This document shows positions 41,236 through 50,955 of a stretch of 64,000 nucleotides of DNA, in pieces. Numbering within the stretch: the stretch's first letter is position 1; each line of letters starts with the position of its first letter. Origin of the DNA: Parachlamydiales bacterium (GTDB taxonomy: Bacteria > Chlamydiota > Chlamydiia > Chlamydiales > Rhabdochlamydiaceae). The notes under the pieces are model-generated. The model ran no database searches. It was not told the origin of the DNA and saw only the letters and a list, made by a program, of their open reading frames with translations. The position numbers and the translations under genes were made by a program. The DNA lies in NCBI GenBank assembly GCA_003153295.1, contig PLXY01000011.1, positions 275,820 through 339,819 on the forward strand, written 5' to 3'.

Positions 41236-44203
41236 TATTTTATCAAAACAGACACCGCTGCAGCGCCGTCTATTTTTAGAAGCATCGGCAGGAACGGGAA
41301 AAACATTTACGATCGAACATCTTGTTGTGCGTCTTTTATTAGAGACCGATTTTACGCTCGATCAAATTTTAGTCGTGACGTTCACCCGAGCAGCGACCCG
41401 AGAGCTTAAAGTACGCATCCGCGCTAATCTAGAAAAAGCTCTTTCCCGGACGGCGATGTTCGACTATCTGGTCGATTTAACAGAAGAGCAGCAAGAAAAA
41501 ATTAAAACTGCTCTGTTAACGTTTGACAAGGCACAGATTTTTACCATTCACGGATTTTGTCACCGCCTTCTTCAAGAGTTTGCTTTCGAGGCATTTGTCG
41601 GACTAGAACTTCAAGAGTGGGAAAGCAGTGAAGAAAAATGGGCTGTCTTGGAATTTCTCCGTTCAACCGATAAACTCTTCCCACAACAATTAAAACGGTT
41701 GTTAGGTTCAGTGAGAAGCGAAATCGAAAAACTTGTTGATAAGCTCTTATCCTCTTCTGACAATGAAAGTGAAGCTCCTTCTGCTGCTGTTTTGCTGGAA
41801 TGCGCTAATCAAAATCTATCACGTCTTCAACCTTTTTCCATACCTGAGGCTTTTGCTCTTGCCCGTCCCCATTACAAAGAGATGACATCGGAAGATTTCG
41901 ACGGACAGGCAGGTCTTCTTGACCAAGCGCTCCAAAGAGGTTGTTTACTGCCGGAAGAATGGGACCAATTAATTGGACAAGAGGAGATTTTTTTAGAGGG
42001 GATTCATACGGGCAATCTCAAAGCCCGCACTAAATTCACAGGCCATCCTCTACTGGAGCAATTGCGATCCGCCCTACTTCCTTTGCTAGAATCTGCCCGA
42101 AATCCTCGAAAAATCTTCCACGTCTTGAATCAAGCCTGGCAGCAAGAGAGAAAAAAACTATCCCGCCTTCATGAAAAAGTCTCGCCTGATGATCTATTAA
42201 AAATGATCCAGGAAAGATTAGCCGAAAAATCTTTTGTCGAAGAGATTCGAAAAAAATATCAAGCTGTGATTGTCGATGAGTTCCAAGACACCGATCCTGT
42301 CCAATGGAAAATTTTTGAAACGCTTTTTTTTGCAGATCGAACTAAATCAGTCTATCTTGTGGGTGATCCCAAGCAATCGATCTATGCTTTCCGAAACGCA
42401 GATATCTATACTTTCCTACAAGCTTCAGATGGATTTGCGATTGAACAGAAAGCCGTGCTCACAACCAATTATCGATCGACAAAGGGGCTTTTAGATGCGC
42501 TGAACCGTCTTCTTTGCGCAAAACCCTGGATGGACCTTCCTAAGTTAGAACAAAATCTTTCTGTTCCTCTTGCCGCAGCAGCTAAAGCCGGCGAGGGCGA
42601 TCTTTGCTTCATGGTCGCAGATGGAGATCTCAGTTCCAGTAGAAGTAAAAAATGGCCGACCCCTGAGATTGAACAGCAAGTCTTCTCTTTTATCATCCAT
42701 GAGATTCACCGGCTTCACTTAGAACCACGTGAAATCGCGGTCCTTGTCAAAGACAGATATCAGGCGCTCCGAGTGAAAAATGCCTTAGAAAAATGGCAGA
42801 TTCCCTCCGTTCTCTATCGAGGAGCGAGCCTAGGAGATTCGATCATGGTTGATCTACTCATTGAACTTACGCAAGCCTGCCATGGCGCCGATCCCCTTTC
42901 ATCGATTAAAAAGGTGCTTCTAGGACCTTTTTTCAGGCTTCCTATTGAAGCATTGACAGATGAAGTAGTTTCTCATGCTAAAACACTCTTTGGACACCTT
43001 GCTGATGTCTGGCTTCAAGTAGGTTTTTCTGCATTTTTAGCCCGTTTTCTTCAGGCTAAATTTTTAGAGAAAACAGTTCTACAGACTCTTTGCCTTGACG
43101 AAGTTTTATACGATGATCTCATGCAGATCGTGGAAAAAATTCTTTATATCCGCGATCCCCACCAGCTGATCAAAGCTCTCCAGCTATTAAAAGTTGAAGA
43201 AGTCGATGATCGAATTTCTGCTCATCCGCATGGAGTCCAAATCATGACTATCCATGCGAGTAAAGGACTTGAATTTGAGACGGTATTTGCCCTAGGGCTT
43301 GCCTCCCGAACAACAGCCGAAGATAAGTCGGATAATGAGTTGAAAGAAATCGATGCTGAAAAAATGCGCCAGCTCTATGTTGCTTTGACCCGTGCTAAGC
43401 AGCGGCTTTACATTCCTCTTATTCGACAAAGCGACAAGCTCTGTAAATTAGGAGAAGCTTCTCCGATTGAACTTTTTTGGGAAAGAGCCTCGCCCGACCT
43501 TCTTTCCTTTAATCATGTTCATCTCCATCAGATCAGCTTCGATCTCCGCTCTTATTCAAGCCAAGACTCTGTTCCTTTGATTCCACCCCCTTCGAAATCG
43601 CTTTTTTTTAAGCCTTTTTTCCTTCAATCCTTCACCTCCTTAGCCCAATCTTCAGGAGAAAGAAGATCGATCCCAGATGAGCTACTTCCTTCAGGAGCTG
43701 AAACAGGGATCATCATTCATCGCATCTTTGAAAGACTTTTTGATCAATCGATATCTCTTGAAGAGCTTGTATCCCAAGAGATCAAAGGATCCCACTTAGA
43801 ATCTCATGGGACCCTCATCCGCTCTATGATCGATAAAGTCCTAGATCTTCCGCTTGATGGTTTTTGTTTGCGGGATCTCGACCGCAATCGTCTTCTGCCG
43901 GAAATGGAATTCCTGTTTCCCAGTGGAGGAAGCGCTTTGAAAGGATTTATTGATCTCTCTTTTGAGCATCAGGGAAAGTTCTATCTGATCGATTGGAAAA
44001 CAAACGTCTTAGAAAACTACTCGCCTGATCAATTAGAAAAAGCCATGGTGGATCATGACTATCTTCTTCAGGGGAAAATTTATACGACAGCATTTACTCG
44101 TTATTTAAAACTTTATGGAAGTCCTTCCTTTGGCGGCGCTTTTTTCCTTTTTGTCCGCGGCCCTGCAGCGTATCATTTTACTCCGGAGGCCTTCGATGTT
44201 TGA
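41222..44203 (+). CDS. recB: Exodeoxyribonuclease V beta subunit
   Basis: A 993-residue UvrD-type 3'-5' helicase fused to a nuclease. Walker A 'EASAGTGKTFTIEHLV' is near residue 25, motif II 'VDEFQDTDPVQWKIFE' near 350, motif V/VI region 'IMTIHASKGLEFETVFALGL' near 677 and 'LYVALTRAKQRLYIPL' near 720. The nuclease core follows: Asp in 'LKGFIDLSFEHQG' near 910 and 'YLIDWKTN' near 922, complete. It overlaps recC by 14 bases and recD by 8 bases, so all three subunits are co-translated. Confidence 0.96.
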   Translation: MSSFDILSKQTPLQRRLFLEASAGTGKTFTIEHLVVRLLLETDFTLDQILVVTFTRAATRELKVRIRANLEKALSRTAMFDYLVDLTEEQQEKIKTALLTFDKAQIFTIHGFCHRLLQEFAFEAFVGLELQEWESSEEKWAVLEFLRSTDKLFPQQLKRLLGSVRSEIEKLVDKLLSSSDNESEAPSAAVLLECANQNLSRLQPFSIPEAFALARPHYKEMTSEDFDGQAGLLDQALQRGCLLPEEWDQLIGQEEIFLEGIHTGNLKARTKFTGHPLLEQLRSALLPLLESARNPRKIFHVLNQAWQQERKKLSRLHEKVSPDDLLKMIQERLAEKSFVEEIRKKYQAVIVDEFQDTDPVQWKIFETLFFADRTKSVYLVGDPKQSIYAFRNADIYTFLQASDGFAIEQKAVLTTNYRSTKGLLDALNRLLCAKPWMDLPKLEQNLSVPLAAAAKAGEGDLCFMVADGDLSSSRSKKWPTPEIEQQVFSFIIHEIHRLHLEPREIAVLVKDRYQALRVKNALEKWQIPSVLYRGASLGDSIMVDLLIELTQACHGADPLSSIKKVLLGPFFRLPIEALTDEVVSHAKTLFGHLADVWLQVGFSAFLARFLQAKFLEKTVLQTLCLDEVLYDDLMQIVEKILYIRDPHQLIKALQLLKVEEVDDRISAHPHGVQIMTIHASKGLEFETVFALGLASRTTAEDKSDNELKEIDAEKMRQLYVALTRAKQRLYIPLIRQSDKLCKLGEASPIELFWERASPDLLSFNHVHLHQISFDLRSYSSQDSVPLIPPPSKSLFFKPFFLQSFTSLAQSSGERRSIPDELLPSGAETGIIIHRIFERLFDQSISLEELVSQEIKGSHLESHGTLIRSMIDKVLDLPLDGFCLRDLDRNRLLPEMEFLFPSGGSALKGFIDLSFEHQGKFYLIDWKTNVLENYSPDQLEKAMVDHDYLLQGKIYTTAFTRYLKLYGSPSFGGAFFLFVRGPAAYHFTPEAFDV

Positions 44204-45662
44204 GCAACTTCTCGAGGAGAAATTTTTAACTCCGCTCGATCTTTTTTTTGCCGATCTGCACGCTCCCCAAACACAGAGTGAAAGAGCTTTTTTTGCAGCG
44301 CTCATGGCCGTTTCTCGAGAGGGCCATCTCTGCTTAGACCTCGAACATTTGACACTTCCGGATGCCCTTCTAGCCCCTGTTCTTGAAGGCGCTAAAACAG
44401 TCTCTTCCCTCTATATCCGTCGTTTAAGCAATCTTTTTTATTTAGAGAGAAATTACGATCACGAGACCCGTATTTTCAATGAGCTCCAACACCTTTCCTT
44501 CAAAGTAAAGCCGCTTGACTACTTACATAGCGCTGGATTAACCGAAGAGCAACAGAAAGCCTTGGACTTGGCGCTTTCCCATACGCTAACCATCATTGAA
44601 GGGGGCCCTGGAACGGGAAAAACCTTTTTGACATCTCATTTGGTCCAAGCGATGGGCCCGTCTGCACGGGTGATTTTAGCGGCCCCAACAGGAAAAGCAG
44701 CAGCACGGTTGAAGCAATTCAATCCGCAGGCAATCTGTGGAACGCTCCATTCGATTCTAGGGATTAAATCGCAGCAGCAGCTCGCAAGGGGTAAGTCTTA
44801 TGTCCAAGCCGATCTTATCATCATCGATGAATCTTCGATGATCGATGCCAGACTACTGGCTTTTTTCTTAAGTTCAATACACGCCGGACAACGGGTCGTT
44901 TTTTTAGGAGACGGCAATCAACTTCCTCCTGTGGAATCAGGAAGTCTATTTACCGATCTTGTCGATCTTCTCCCCACAGCGCATTTACGCAAATGCCTAC
45001 GGTCGGACCGTCTTGAAGTGTTGCAGCTAGCCAGAGATATCCTAGAGGGTAAGCCGGTCACGCCTCATCAGACGCTCTCCAAAGAATTCATTTTACAAAA
45101 GGCCTTGGAAAACTTTCCCCATCCTTCTCAAAAAGAAACCGTCTCCCATGAAAACAGTTTTTGCATTTTATCACCTGTACGGGAAGGCCCTTTTGGAGTG
45201 AATGTCTTGAACGAAGAGATTTTTCAGCTCTTTTACCGACGCATGAAACCCCAAGATGTATGGGCTGTACCTATTTTGATTACACGGACCGATTACGAAG
45301 CTGGGCTTTATAACGGAGAAGTCGGCCTCTTATGGAGAAAAAAAGAAAAACTTCTTCATGCTGAGTTTGCTTCCGAGCAAGGAATGAGAAAAATTCCCGC
45401 TAGCGCACTTCCGCCTTATGAACTGGGGTATGTTCTTTCCGTGCATAAAAGTCAGGGGAGTGAATTTGATCATGTTCTTGCTCTTGTGCCTCCAGGCTCT
45501 GAAAAATTTGGCCGCGAAGTGCTCTATACAGCTGTGACAAGAGCTAAATATTCGGTGGTTCTTTGCGGGGACGGTGAAACGGTCCAAAAAACGGCAAGCC
45601 GTTCAAGTCATCGAAGATCAGGACTTAAGATGCGTTGGGAATTGAAGGATCAGAAGACCTGA
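44196..45662 (+). CDS. recD: Exodeoxyribonuclease V alpha subunit
   Basis: A 488-residue 5'-3' helicase. The ATG at 44196 is chosen over one 81 bases upstream because it has GGAGG at good distance and aligns with the usual RecD start ('MFEQLLEEKFLTPLDLFFAD'). Walker A 'IEGGPGTGKTFLTSHL' is near residue 135, 'LIIIDESSMIDARLL' near 210 and 'LSVHKSQGSEFDHVLALVP' near 416. It overlaps the recB stop. Shorter than E. coli RecD (608) but with all helicase motifs. Confidence 0.95.
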   Translation: MFEQLLEEKFLTPLDLFFADLHAPQTQSERAFFAALMAVSREGHLCLDLEHLTLPDALLAPVLEGAKTVSSLYIRRLSNLFYLERNYDHETRIFNELQHLSFKVKPLDYLHSAGLTEEQQKALDLALSHTLTIIEGGPGTGKTFLTSHLVQAMGPSARVILAAPTGKAAARLKQFNPQAICGTLHSILGIKSQQQLARGKSYVQADLIIIDESSMIDARLLAFFLSSIHAGQRVVFLGDGNQLPPVESGSLFTDLVDLLPTAHLRKCLRSDRLEVLQLARDILEGKPVTPHQTLSKEFILQKALENFPHPSQKETVSHENSFCILSPVREGPFGVNVLNEEIFQLFYRRMKPQDVWAVPILITRTDYEAGLYNGEVGLLWRKKEKLLHAEFASEQGMRKIPASALPPYELGYVLSVHKSQGSEFDHVLALVPPGSEKFGREVLYTAVTRAKYSVVLCGDGETVQKTASRSSHRRSGLKMRWELKDQKT

Positions 45663-45668
45663 TCCTTC
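45644..45668. terminator. Hairpin at the recD/rpsT convergent junction
   Basis: GAAGGATCAG, loop AAGAC, CTGATCCTTC is a perfect 10-base stem that contains the recD stop codon and ends 11 bases before the rpsT stop. T-runs are weak on both sides (TTAAG, AATTC), so termination efficiency is uncertain. Confidence 0.55.
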
Positions 45669-45678
45669 TTAAGAATGC

Positions 45679-45984
45679 CTAAGCAATTTTTACAGTGAGA
45701 CGAGATTTCGTACGAGCTGCTTTATTGAGCTTATAACGGCCGGTTTTAACACCTTTGTCCATTAAGCTATAAAGAGCGCTAAGACGTTCTTTCATCACGG
45801 CTTGGTCGCCTTTTGCAACAGCTTCTTCAAAAGAGCGTACAGCTGTTGTCACGGTAGCTTTGAAGCTACGGTTTCTAAGACGTGCTTTCAAACTTTGTTT
45901 ATCACGTTTCTGTGCAGACGTAATACGTGCTTTTTTCTTTTTCTCTGCCGCAGGTGCTCCGCCGGCTTTTTTTTCTTCTGCCAT
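45679..45984 (-). CDS. rpsT: 30S ribosomal protein S20
   Basis: A 101-residue ribosomal protein that binds the 5' domain of 16S rRNA. 'ARITSAQKRDKQSLKARLRN' and 'LMDKGVKTGRYKLNKAARTK' are the S20 signatures. The first 18 residues ('AEEKKAGGAPAAEKKKK') are an added acidic-then-basic leader. AAGGAT lies before the ATG. In Chlamydia rpsT is also near rpoD. Confidence 0.95.
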   Translation of the reverse strand: MAEEKKAGGAPAAEKKKKARITSAQKRDKQSLKARLRNRSFKATVTTAVRSFEEAVAKGDQAVMKERLSALYSLMDKGVKTGRYKLNKAARTKSRLTVKIA

Positions 45985-46015
45985 AAATATCCTTAACCGT
46001 TAAAATCATCCAATT

Positions 46016-46480
46016 ATGCGATTTGCAAGGTTTAAATTCAACGGTTCTTCATTCCTAATCTGGGTGGCAGGCCTCATTATGGCCGGTTTTTTAATCAGTG
46101 CTAGCCTCGATCTCTGGGGTTATTTACGTCTTGAAAAAAGGACTATAGCCTCGGTTCACCGCTGGAAAGTTATTGAAAAATCATCTTCTCAATTTGCCCT
46201 CAGAGCGTCCTATTCCTTCGAATTCCAAGGAAAAAGCTATCGCGGTAAAACCACCTTTTCTAAGCCCTACCACCTCAATCACTTAAGTGCAGAAAAGCAG
46301 ATTAAAAGCTATAATTCACAAATCTGGCCTGTTTGGTATCAATCTAGCCACCCCGATCATTCCTCTCTGGACCGTGTCTTCCCATTAAAAAAATGTCTTT
46401 ACACTTTGACGGCTCTAGGCATCTTTTTCTACTTTGTCTACCTTAAACAGACCTATTCTTCATCTTTTTCAATATCTTGA
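46016..46480 (+). CDS. DUF3592-like two-span membrane protein
   Basis: A 154-residue protein with membrane segments at about residues 12-32 and 128-145 and an extracytoplasmic beta-rich domain between them ('RASYSFEFQGKSYRGKTTFS', 'QIWPVWYQSSHPDHSSLDR'). That layout and the 'VWYQSSHPDHSSL' turn are typical of DUF3592 proteins of unknown role. It starts 31 bases from the divergent rpsT start and has no clear ribosome site. Confidence 0.55.
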   Translation: MRFARFKFNGSSFLIWVAGLIMAGFLISASLDLWGYLRLEKRTIASVHRWKVIEKSSSQFALRASYSFEFQGKSYRGKTTFSKPYHLNHLSAEKQIKSYNSQIWPVWYQSSHPDHSSLDRVFPLKKCLYTLTALGIFFYFVYLKQTYSSSFSIS

Positions 46481-46611
46481 TTCTAAGACTATTACACACT
46501 TTAATTAAAGTTTTTATAATATTTTAATTTTTATTACATATAATCTATTTATTTTAATTAAAAAAACATATATAATAGTTGTTATAACAAAAAGTTTAAC
46601 TAGAGGTTTGT

Positions 46612-47172
46612 ATGATGTTGAATATGGTGTTTAGTGTAGGGGAAGCTTTAATGCTTACCTCAGAAAAGACGAAGAACCTTTCCTTGACGGATGAAAAAGT
46701 TAATGAGATAGTAAATGATACGCTTCCACAAATGTATGGCGCATTAGAAGGAAAGGACCCCGTTGGTCTTGGAACAGCGATATCCCTTATCGGTCAAGCT
46801 ATTCGCGAGGTTGTTGTCCTGATTTTTACTAATTCCAAAGAATCAGAACAACGCTTGGGAGAACTTCGTTCGAGTTTTACGAAGACGATGTTCGTTTTAG
46901 CTAAGCGAAATTTCTTAAGTAACCCTAATGATAAAGAAGCAGAATTAGTAGAGTTAACTTATGTCTCATTATTCAACGATGTAATGAAAAGGACCGCTCA
47001 AACCAAAGGAAGCGGCGATGACAGGACACAAGCCACTGTAGAAGGTTTATTAATAGGAAATCTGAATAATTTGCTAACTCGTGATCTGTCAGTTGCAAAA
47101 AGCGTTTCAGAACATGTGAAGGCAATGCAGTTATGTGCGGATGCGCCGATTGCCCGATTTACAATTGAGTAA
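46612..47172 (+). CDS. Hypothetical soluble protein
   Basis: A 186-residue, mostly helical protein with no recognised domain ('LTDEKVNEIVNDTLPQMY', 'EQRLGELRSSFTKTMFVLAK'). GAGG precedes the ATG and a TATAAT box lies at 46571-46576 in a very AT-rich upstream region, so it is probably expressed from its own promoter. A strong hairpin follows. It lies between rpsT and rpoD. Function unknown. Confidence 0.55.
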   Translation: MMLNMVFSVGEALMLTSEKTKNLSLTDEKVNEIVNDTLPQMYGALEGKDPVGLGTAISLIGQAIREVVVLIFTNSKESEQRLGELRSSFTKTMFVLAKRNFLSNPNDKEAELVELTYVSLFNDVMKRTAQTKGSGDDRTQATVEGLLIGNLNNLLTRDLSVAKSVSEHVKAMQLCADAPIARFTIE

Positions 47173-47186
47173 ATAAAGTCTGACGT

Positions 47187-47939
47187 TTAAAACGTAGAAC
47201 TTTCAAGGAGTCTATAAATTAAATATTTATAGGCTCCTTTCCATTTAGCCCACCGGCGTCGTTTTTGATATCTTTTCGCAATTTTCTTCAAATGTCCGAT
47301 ATCGTGCTTGGCCCTCTCATATAGATCGCCTTGGAAGGATAATGTCCAGGTACGGGAAAAAAGAGGTTCTAGGGTTTTTCTTTGAGGTTGCTTTAGATCG
47401 ACCCAGATTTTAGGCCCTCGAAAGACTCTTTTGGAGGCATGGCAGACATCAAATTGGTCATAAAAGGATCTGCCATCGGTATAAAAGGTTGTCGTTTGGC
47501 TTCTTAGGTATTCTTCGGCAGGAGTGAGTCTAAATCGATTATATCTCCGGTCATGGAGGATCCAAACGGGGGTAAAGCCTAATTTCAAGTAATCTTCGCA
47601 CCGATTTTTAGCCTCTAGGAGGGAAAGAGGCGAGCATTGGACTTCAAAAACAATCTTTTCTTCATCCCAATGGGCATCGGCGATCCTATTTAAGAACCTT
47701 TTCTCCAGGGCAAGGCTGGGGATTAGAGATTTTAGATGGAGCTGGATCTGCAAATGTGTTAGACTTTTACCATGCTGCCGGCAAGAAGCGGGCCTGCGCA
47801 CATGGTAAAAATGTGTTTGACGCCTGCCTCCTGCTCTAATGCGTACAAAGCCGTGACATTCGGGACATGTATAGGACTGGTCTCGGATGGCATGGGAAGC
47901 TAAAACTAGGGAAGAGTGGTCGAAAGCATAGAGTTGCAT
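47187..47939 (-). CDS. CoiA-like competence/nuclease protein
   Basis: A 250-residue protein resembling CoiA, needed for natural transformation in Gram-positive bacteria. The amino end has a zinc-finger-like unit 'CPECHGFVRIRAG' with 'THFYHVRRPASC'. The central nuclease-like core reads 'RIADAHWDEEKIVFEVQCS', giving the D ... E-x-Q triad typical of CoiA, then 'RCEDYLKLGFTPVWILHDR'. AGGAAGAG precedes the ATG. A terminator hairpin lies inside its last codons. In chlamydiae this would support DNA uptake or recombination; recA and recBCD are in the same window. Confidence 0.75.
   Translation of the reverse strand: MQLYAFDHSSLVLASHAIRDQSYTCPECHGFVRIRAGGRRQTHFYHVRRPASCRQHGKSLTHLQIQLHLKSLIPSLALEKRFLNRIADAHWDEEKIVFEVQCSPLSLLEAKNRCEDYLKLGFTPVWILHDRRYNRFRLTPAEEYLRSQTTTFYTDGRSFYDQFDVCHASKRVFRGPKIWVDLKQPQRKTLEPLFSRTWTLSFQGDLYERAKHDIGHLKKIAKRYQKRRRWAKWKGAYKYLIYRLLESSTF
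47206..47238 (+). terminator. Terminator of the 46612-47172 gene, within the coiA-like 3' end
   Basis: AGGAGTCTATAAAT and ATTTATAGGCTCCT pair over 14 positions with one G-T pair and a 5-base loop, followed by TTCCATTT. It begins 34 bases after the stop codon and overlaps the last codons of the convergent coiA-like gene. Confidence 0.6.
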
Positions 47940-48109
47940 GAGAAACTCTTCCTCACTGAAGAAAGACTATAAAAATAAATCTTTTTCTTCAATTTGCCAA
48001 GACTGAACTTGTTAGATTGGTCCATTGAAGAGGAAATCTTTTATTTCTTCAGTTATACAAGAGTCCTATTGACAACAACGCCTTTTCCGAACAAAATCTT
48101 AAGAATTGC

Positions 48110-49774
48110 ATGAGTAAAGGAAATTTTTCTAACGTTTTCACACAGCAGCATCAGCAGAAGATCGAAGAGCTAGTAGCCCTTGCGAAAGAACAAGGCTACA
48201 TCACGTACGAAGAGATCAATGAAATTCTGCCGATGAGCTTCGACTCGCCTGAACAGATCGACCAAGTGTTGATCTTTTTAAGCGGGATGGACATCCAAGT
48301 CCAGAACCAAGCCGAAGTCGAACGTCAAAAAGAGAGAAAAAAAGAAGCTAAAGAACTCGAAGGCATGACGAAAAGGCCTGAAGGGACTTCCGATGATCCT
48401 GTCCGGATGTACCTTAAAGAGATGGGCTCGGTTCCTCTTCTGACGCGAGAAGAAGAAGTGGAAATTTCCAAAAGGATCGAAAAAGCCCAAATCCAAATCG
48501 AAAAAATCATCATGCGTTTCCGTTATTCCACACGCGAAGCTATCTCGATTGCCAATTATCTGATTCATAACAAAGAGCGTTTTGACAAGGTCATCACGGA
48601 AAAAGAAGTCGCTGATAAGCCGCATTATGGCAGCGTTCTTCCTAGGCTTGCAGGACTTCTCAAGCAAGAAGATGCTATACTCGAAAATCATTTCGTTCTG
48701 ATGAGAGATCCTGAGCTGAAAAAAACCGACAAAGCTAAAATCTTAGAAGACATCGAAAAATGCCGCATCCGCACTCAAGCCTATTTGCGCCAGATGCACA
48801 TCCGCCATAACATCATCGAAGACTTTGGCGAAGTGATCATGACAGCTTATGACCGATTCCTTTCTCTTGAAAAAGAGATGCAGGAATTGATTCCAAGGGC
48901 AGAGAAAAATAAATTTGCCGCTGCAAAACTCGTTGCTATCCAACGGAAACTCTTAAAGCGAGAACTTGCTGCCGGCCGCACCCTCGAAGAATTTAAAAAA
49001 GACGTCCGCATGCTCCAGCGCTGGATGGACAAGAGCCAAGAAGCCAAGCGCGAGATGGTCGAATCAAACTTGCGTCTGGTGATTTCAATCGCTAAAAAAT
49101 ATACCAACCGCGGACTTTCCTTCCTCGACTTGATCCAAGAAGGGAACATGGGCCTGATGAAGGCTGTGGAAAAATTTGAATACCGCCGCGGTTATAAATT
49201 CTCGACTTACGCAACCTGGTGGATCCGACAAGCGGTGACTCGCGCGATTGCCGACCAAGCCCGTACGATCCGTATTCCTGTCCACATGATCGAAACGATC
49301 AACAAAGTGCTCCGCGGTGCAAAAAAACTCATGATGGAGACAGGCCGTGAGCCGACTCCTGAAGAACTCGCCAATGAACTCGGTTTAACGCCTGAGCGTA
49401 TCCGTGAGATTTACAAAATTGCTCAGCATCCGATCTCTCTACAAGCAGAAGTCGGTGATGGCGGAGAAAGTCAATTCGGAGACTTCCTTGAAGATACTTC
49501 AACAGAATCTCCCGCGGAAGCGACGGGATATTCGATCTTGAAAGACAAGATGAATGAAGTTCTCTCGACATTGACTGATCGTGAAAGAACTGTTCTTATC
49601 GAACGTTTTGGCCTCCTCGACGGAAAGCCTAAAACTCTCGAAGAAGTGGGACTCCGTTTCAAAGTGACCCGCGAACGCGTCCGTCAAATTGAAGCGAAAG
49701 CTCTGCGCAAAATGCGCCATCCTACCCGTTCAAAACAACTTCAAGCCTTTCTTGATCTCCTAGAAGGGGAATAG
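48110..49774 (+). CDS. rpoD: Major sigma factor (sigma-66, RpoD)
   Basis: A 554-residue primary sigma factor. Region 1.2 begins near residue 95 ('[20 protein letters not shown]'). Region 2 reads '[20 protein letters not shown]', '[20 protein letters not shown]' and '[20 protein letters not shown]', followed by '[15 protein letters not shown]'. Region 4 has '[20 protein letters not shown]'. The long non-conserved insert of E. coli is reduced. A possible promoter TTGACA-17-CAAAAT ends only 12 bases before the ATG. It is one of few sigma factors in chlamydiae and drives most transcription. Confidence 0.97.
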   Translation: MSKGNFSNVFTQQHQQKIEELVALAKEQGYITYEEINEILPMSFDSPEQIDQVLIFLSGMDIQVQNQAEVERQKERKKEAKELEGMTKRPEGTSDDPVRMYLKEMGSVPLLTREEEVEISKRIEKAQIQIEKIIMRFRYSTREAISIANYLIHNKERFDKVITEKEVADKPHYGSVLPRLAGLLKQEDAILENHFVLMRDPELKKTDKAKILEDIEKCRIRTQAYLRQMHIRHNIIEDFGEVIMTAYDRFLSLEKEMQELIPRAEKNKFAAAKLVAIQRKLLKRELAAGRTLEEFKKDVRMLQRWMDKSQEAKREMVESNLRLVISIAKKYTNRGLSFLDLIQEGNMGLMKAVEKFEYRRGYKFSTYATWWIRQAVTRAIADQARTIRIPVHMIETINKVLRGAKKLMMETGREPTPEELANELGLTPERIREIYKIAQHPISLQAEVGDGGESQFGDFLEDTSTESPAEATGYSILKDKMNEVLSTLTDRERTVLIERFGLLDGKPKTLEEVGLRFKVTRERVRQIEAKALRKMRHPTRSKQLQAFLDLLEGE

Positions 49775-49778
49775 TGAA

Positions 49779-49800
49779 TTGGAGTGTAGCGGTCTCGAGC
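49779..49800 (+). repeat. Left copy of the tRNA-Ala 3' end (att-like)
   Basis: TTGGAGTGTAGCGGTCTCGAGC matches 55055-55076, the 3' end and T-arm of tRNA-Ala(GGC), at 20 of 22 positions in the same orientation. It lies five bases after the rpoD stop. No other part of a tRNA is present here. Confidence 0.75.
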
Positions 49801-49840
49801 TAATTTTTCCCCTATAATGAAATAAGACCAAAACCTACTG

Positions 49841-49869
49841 TTGAATTTCCACTTCCAATCGTCTATATT
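49841..49869 (+). promoter_or_regulatory. Promoter of the threonine aldolase gene
   Basis: TTGAAT (49841-49846) and TATATT (49864-49869) are 17 bases apart and lie 27 bases before the ATG at 49897. A further TATAAT at 49813 has no matching -35 box. Confidence 0.5.
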
Positions 49870-49896
49870 ATAGATTCATTTTAGTAGAGTTTTTAC

Positions 49897-50946
49897 ATGA
49901 CTCAAAAGAAAATCTGTCTTGCTAGTGATAATTGGACGCCAGCTCATCCCCTAATCATCAAAGCCATCGCTGAAGCAAACGAAGGCTACGCCCCTTCTTA
50001 TGGTTCTGATGTTTGGACTGAAGAAGCTAGTGGTCTTATTCAAAAAATTTTTAAAAGGAAATGCAAGGTCTTTATTGTCCCTACAGGCACGGGAGCAAAT
50101 ATTTTTGCTCTTAGACTTTGCTGCAAGGCTTATGAATCGGTTATTTGTACAGATATTGCTCATATCCACTATCAAGAATCCGGGGCTTCGGAAGCTCTCG
50201 TTGGATGTAAACTTTTAACGATTCCACATAAAGAGGGCAAAATCACACTTGATGAAATTGCAAAAAAACTAAAAAAAGAAAGAGCTTTTGGGAAACATTC
50301 TACCTCCCCTCGTCTCTTATCGATTACTCAACCTACCGAAATAGGCACAGTTTACACCCTTAAAGAACTTAAAGCGCTCGCGAAGTTATGCAAACAGGAA
50401 AATCTTCTACTCCACATTGACGGGAGCCGTCTATGTAACGCAGCGGTTAGCTTAAATACATCCTTACACGAAATTGCGGAAGCGGCTCATGTTGATATCC
50501 TTTCTCTGGGAGGGACTAAAAACGGATTAGTGGGAGCCGAAGCTCTTGTGATTTTTAATCCCTCTTTGCAAGAAGGCAGTGATCACTTACAAAAGCAAAT
50601 GCTGCAATTACTTTCGAAGATGCGATATCTGTCTGCGCAATATATTGCATTTTTTAAGAATGACTTATGGCATACACTTGCCACTCAAGCAAATCAAAAA
50701 GCGCAAGAGATTGCCTCTCTCATCAAATCCACCCCAGGTCTTTCTTTAAGTTACCCCGTGGAAACCAATCAGATTTTCTTTACTGCGCCTTCGTCATGGA
50801 TTCCTCTTATTCAAGAGAAAATATTTTGCTACCCTTGGGATGCTGAAAAAAATGAAGTTCGTTTTATCGCTTCTTGGAATACTTCAGAACAAGATATCAA
50901 AGCTATACGATCCATCCTTGCCGAAATATCAAAACATTCAAAATAG
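49897..50946 (+). CDS. Low-specificity threonine aldolase (PLP-dependent)
   Basis: A 349-residue fold-type I PLP enzyme that cleaves threonine to glycine and acetaldehyde. 'VFIVPTGTGANIFALRLCCK' near residue 58 binds the cofactor phosphate, 'CTDIAHIHYQESGASEAL' near 90 follows, 'LLLHIDGSRLCNAAVSLN' near 175 supplies the aspartate that contacts the PLP ring, and 'ILSLGGTKNGLVGAEALV' near 205 holds the Schiff-base lysine. It has its own promoter and is followed by an alanyl-tRNA editing gene nine bases later. Specificity among aldolases is inferred. Confidence 0.88.
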   Translation: MTQKKICLASDNWTPAHPLIIKAIAEANEGYAPSYGSDVWTEEASGLIQKIFKRKCKVFIVPTGTGANIFALRLCCKAYESVICTDIAHIHYQESGASEALVGCKLLTIPHKEGKITLDEIAKKLKKERAFGKHSTSPRLLSITQPTEIGTVYTLKELKALAKLCKQENLLLHIDGSRLCNAAVSLNTSLHEIAEAAHVDILSLGGTKNGLVGAEALVIFNPSLQEGSDHLQKQMLQLLSKMRYLSAQYIAFFKNDLWHTLATQANQKAQEIASLIKSTPGLSLSYPVETNQIFFTAPSSWIPLIQEKIFCYPWDAEKNEVRFIASWNTSEQDIKAIRSILAEISKHSK

Positions 50947-50955
50947 AAGAATCTT

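Noticed and set aside
44115-44195. Upstream recD start inside recB
   Set aside because: The ATG at 44196 has GGAGG and aligns with known RecD starts; the extension has neither.
48278-48691. 137-codon antisense frame in rpoD
   Set aside because: It is a shadow of the rpoD coding pattern, with no ribosome site and phenylalanine-rich nonsense content.
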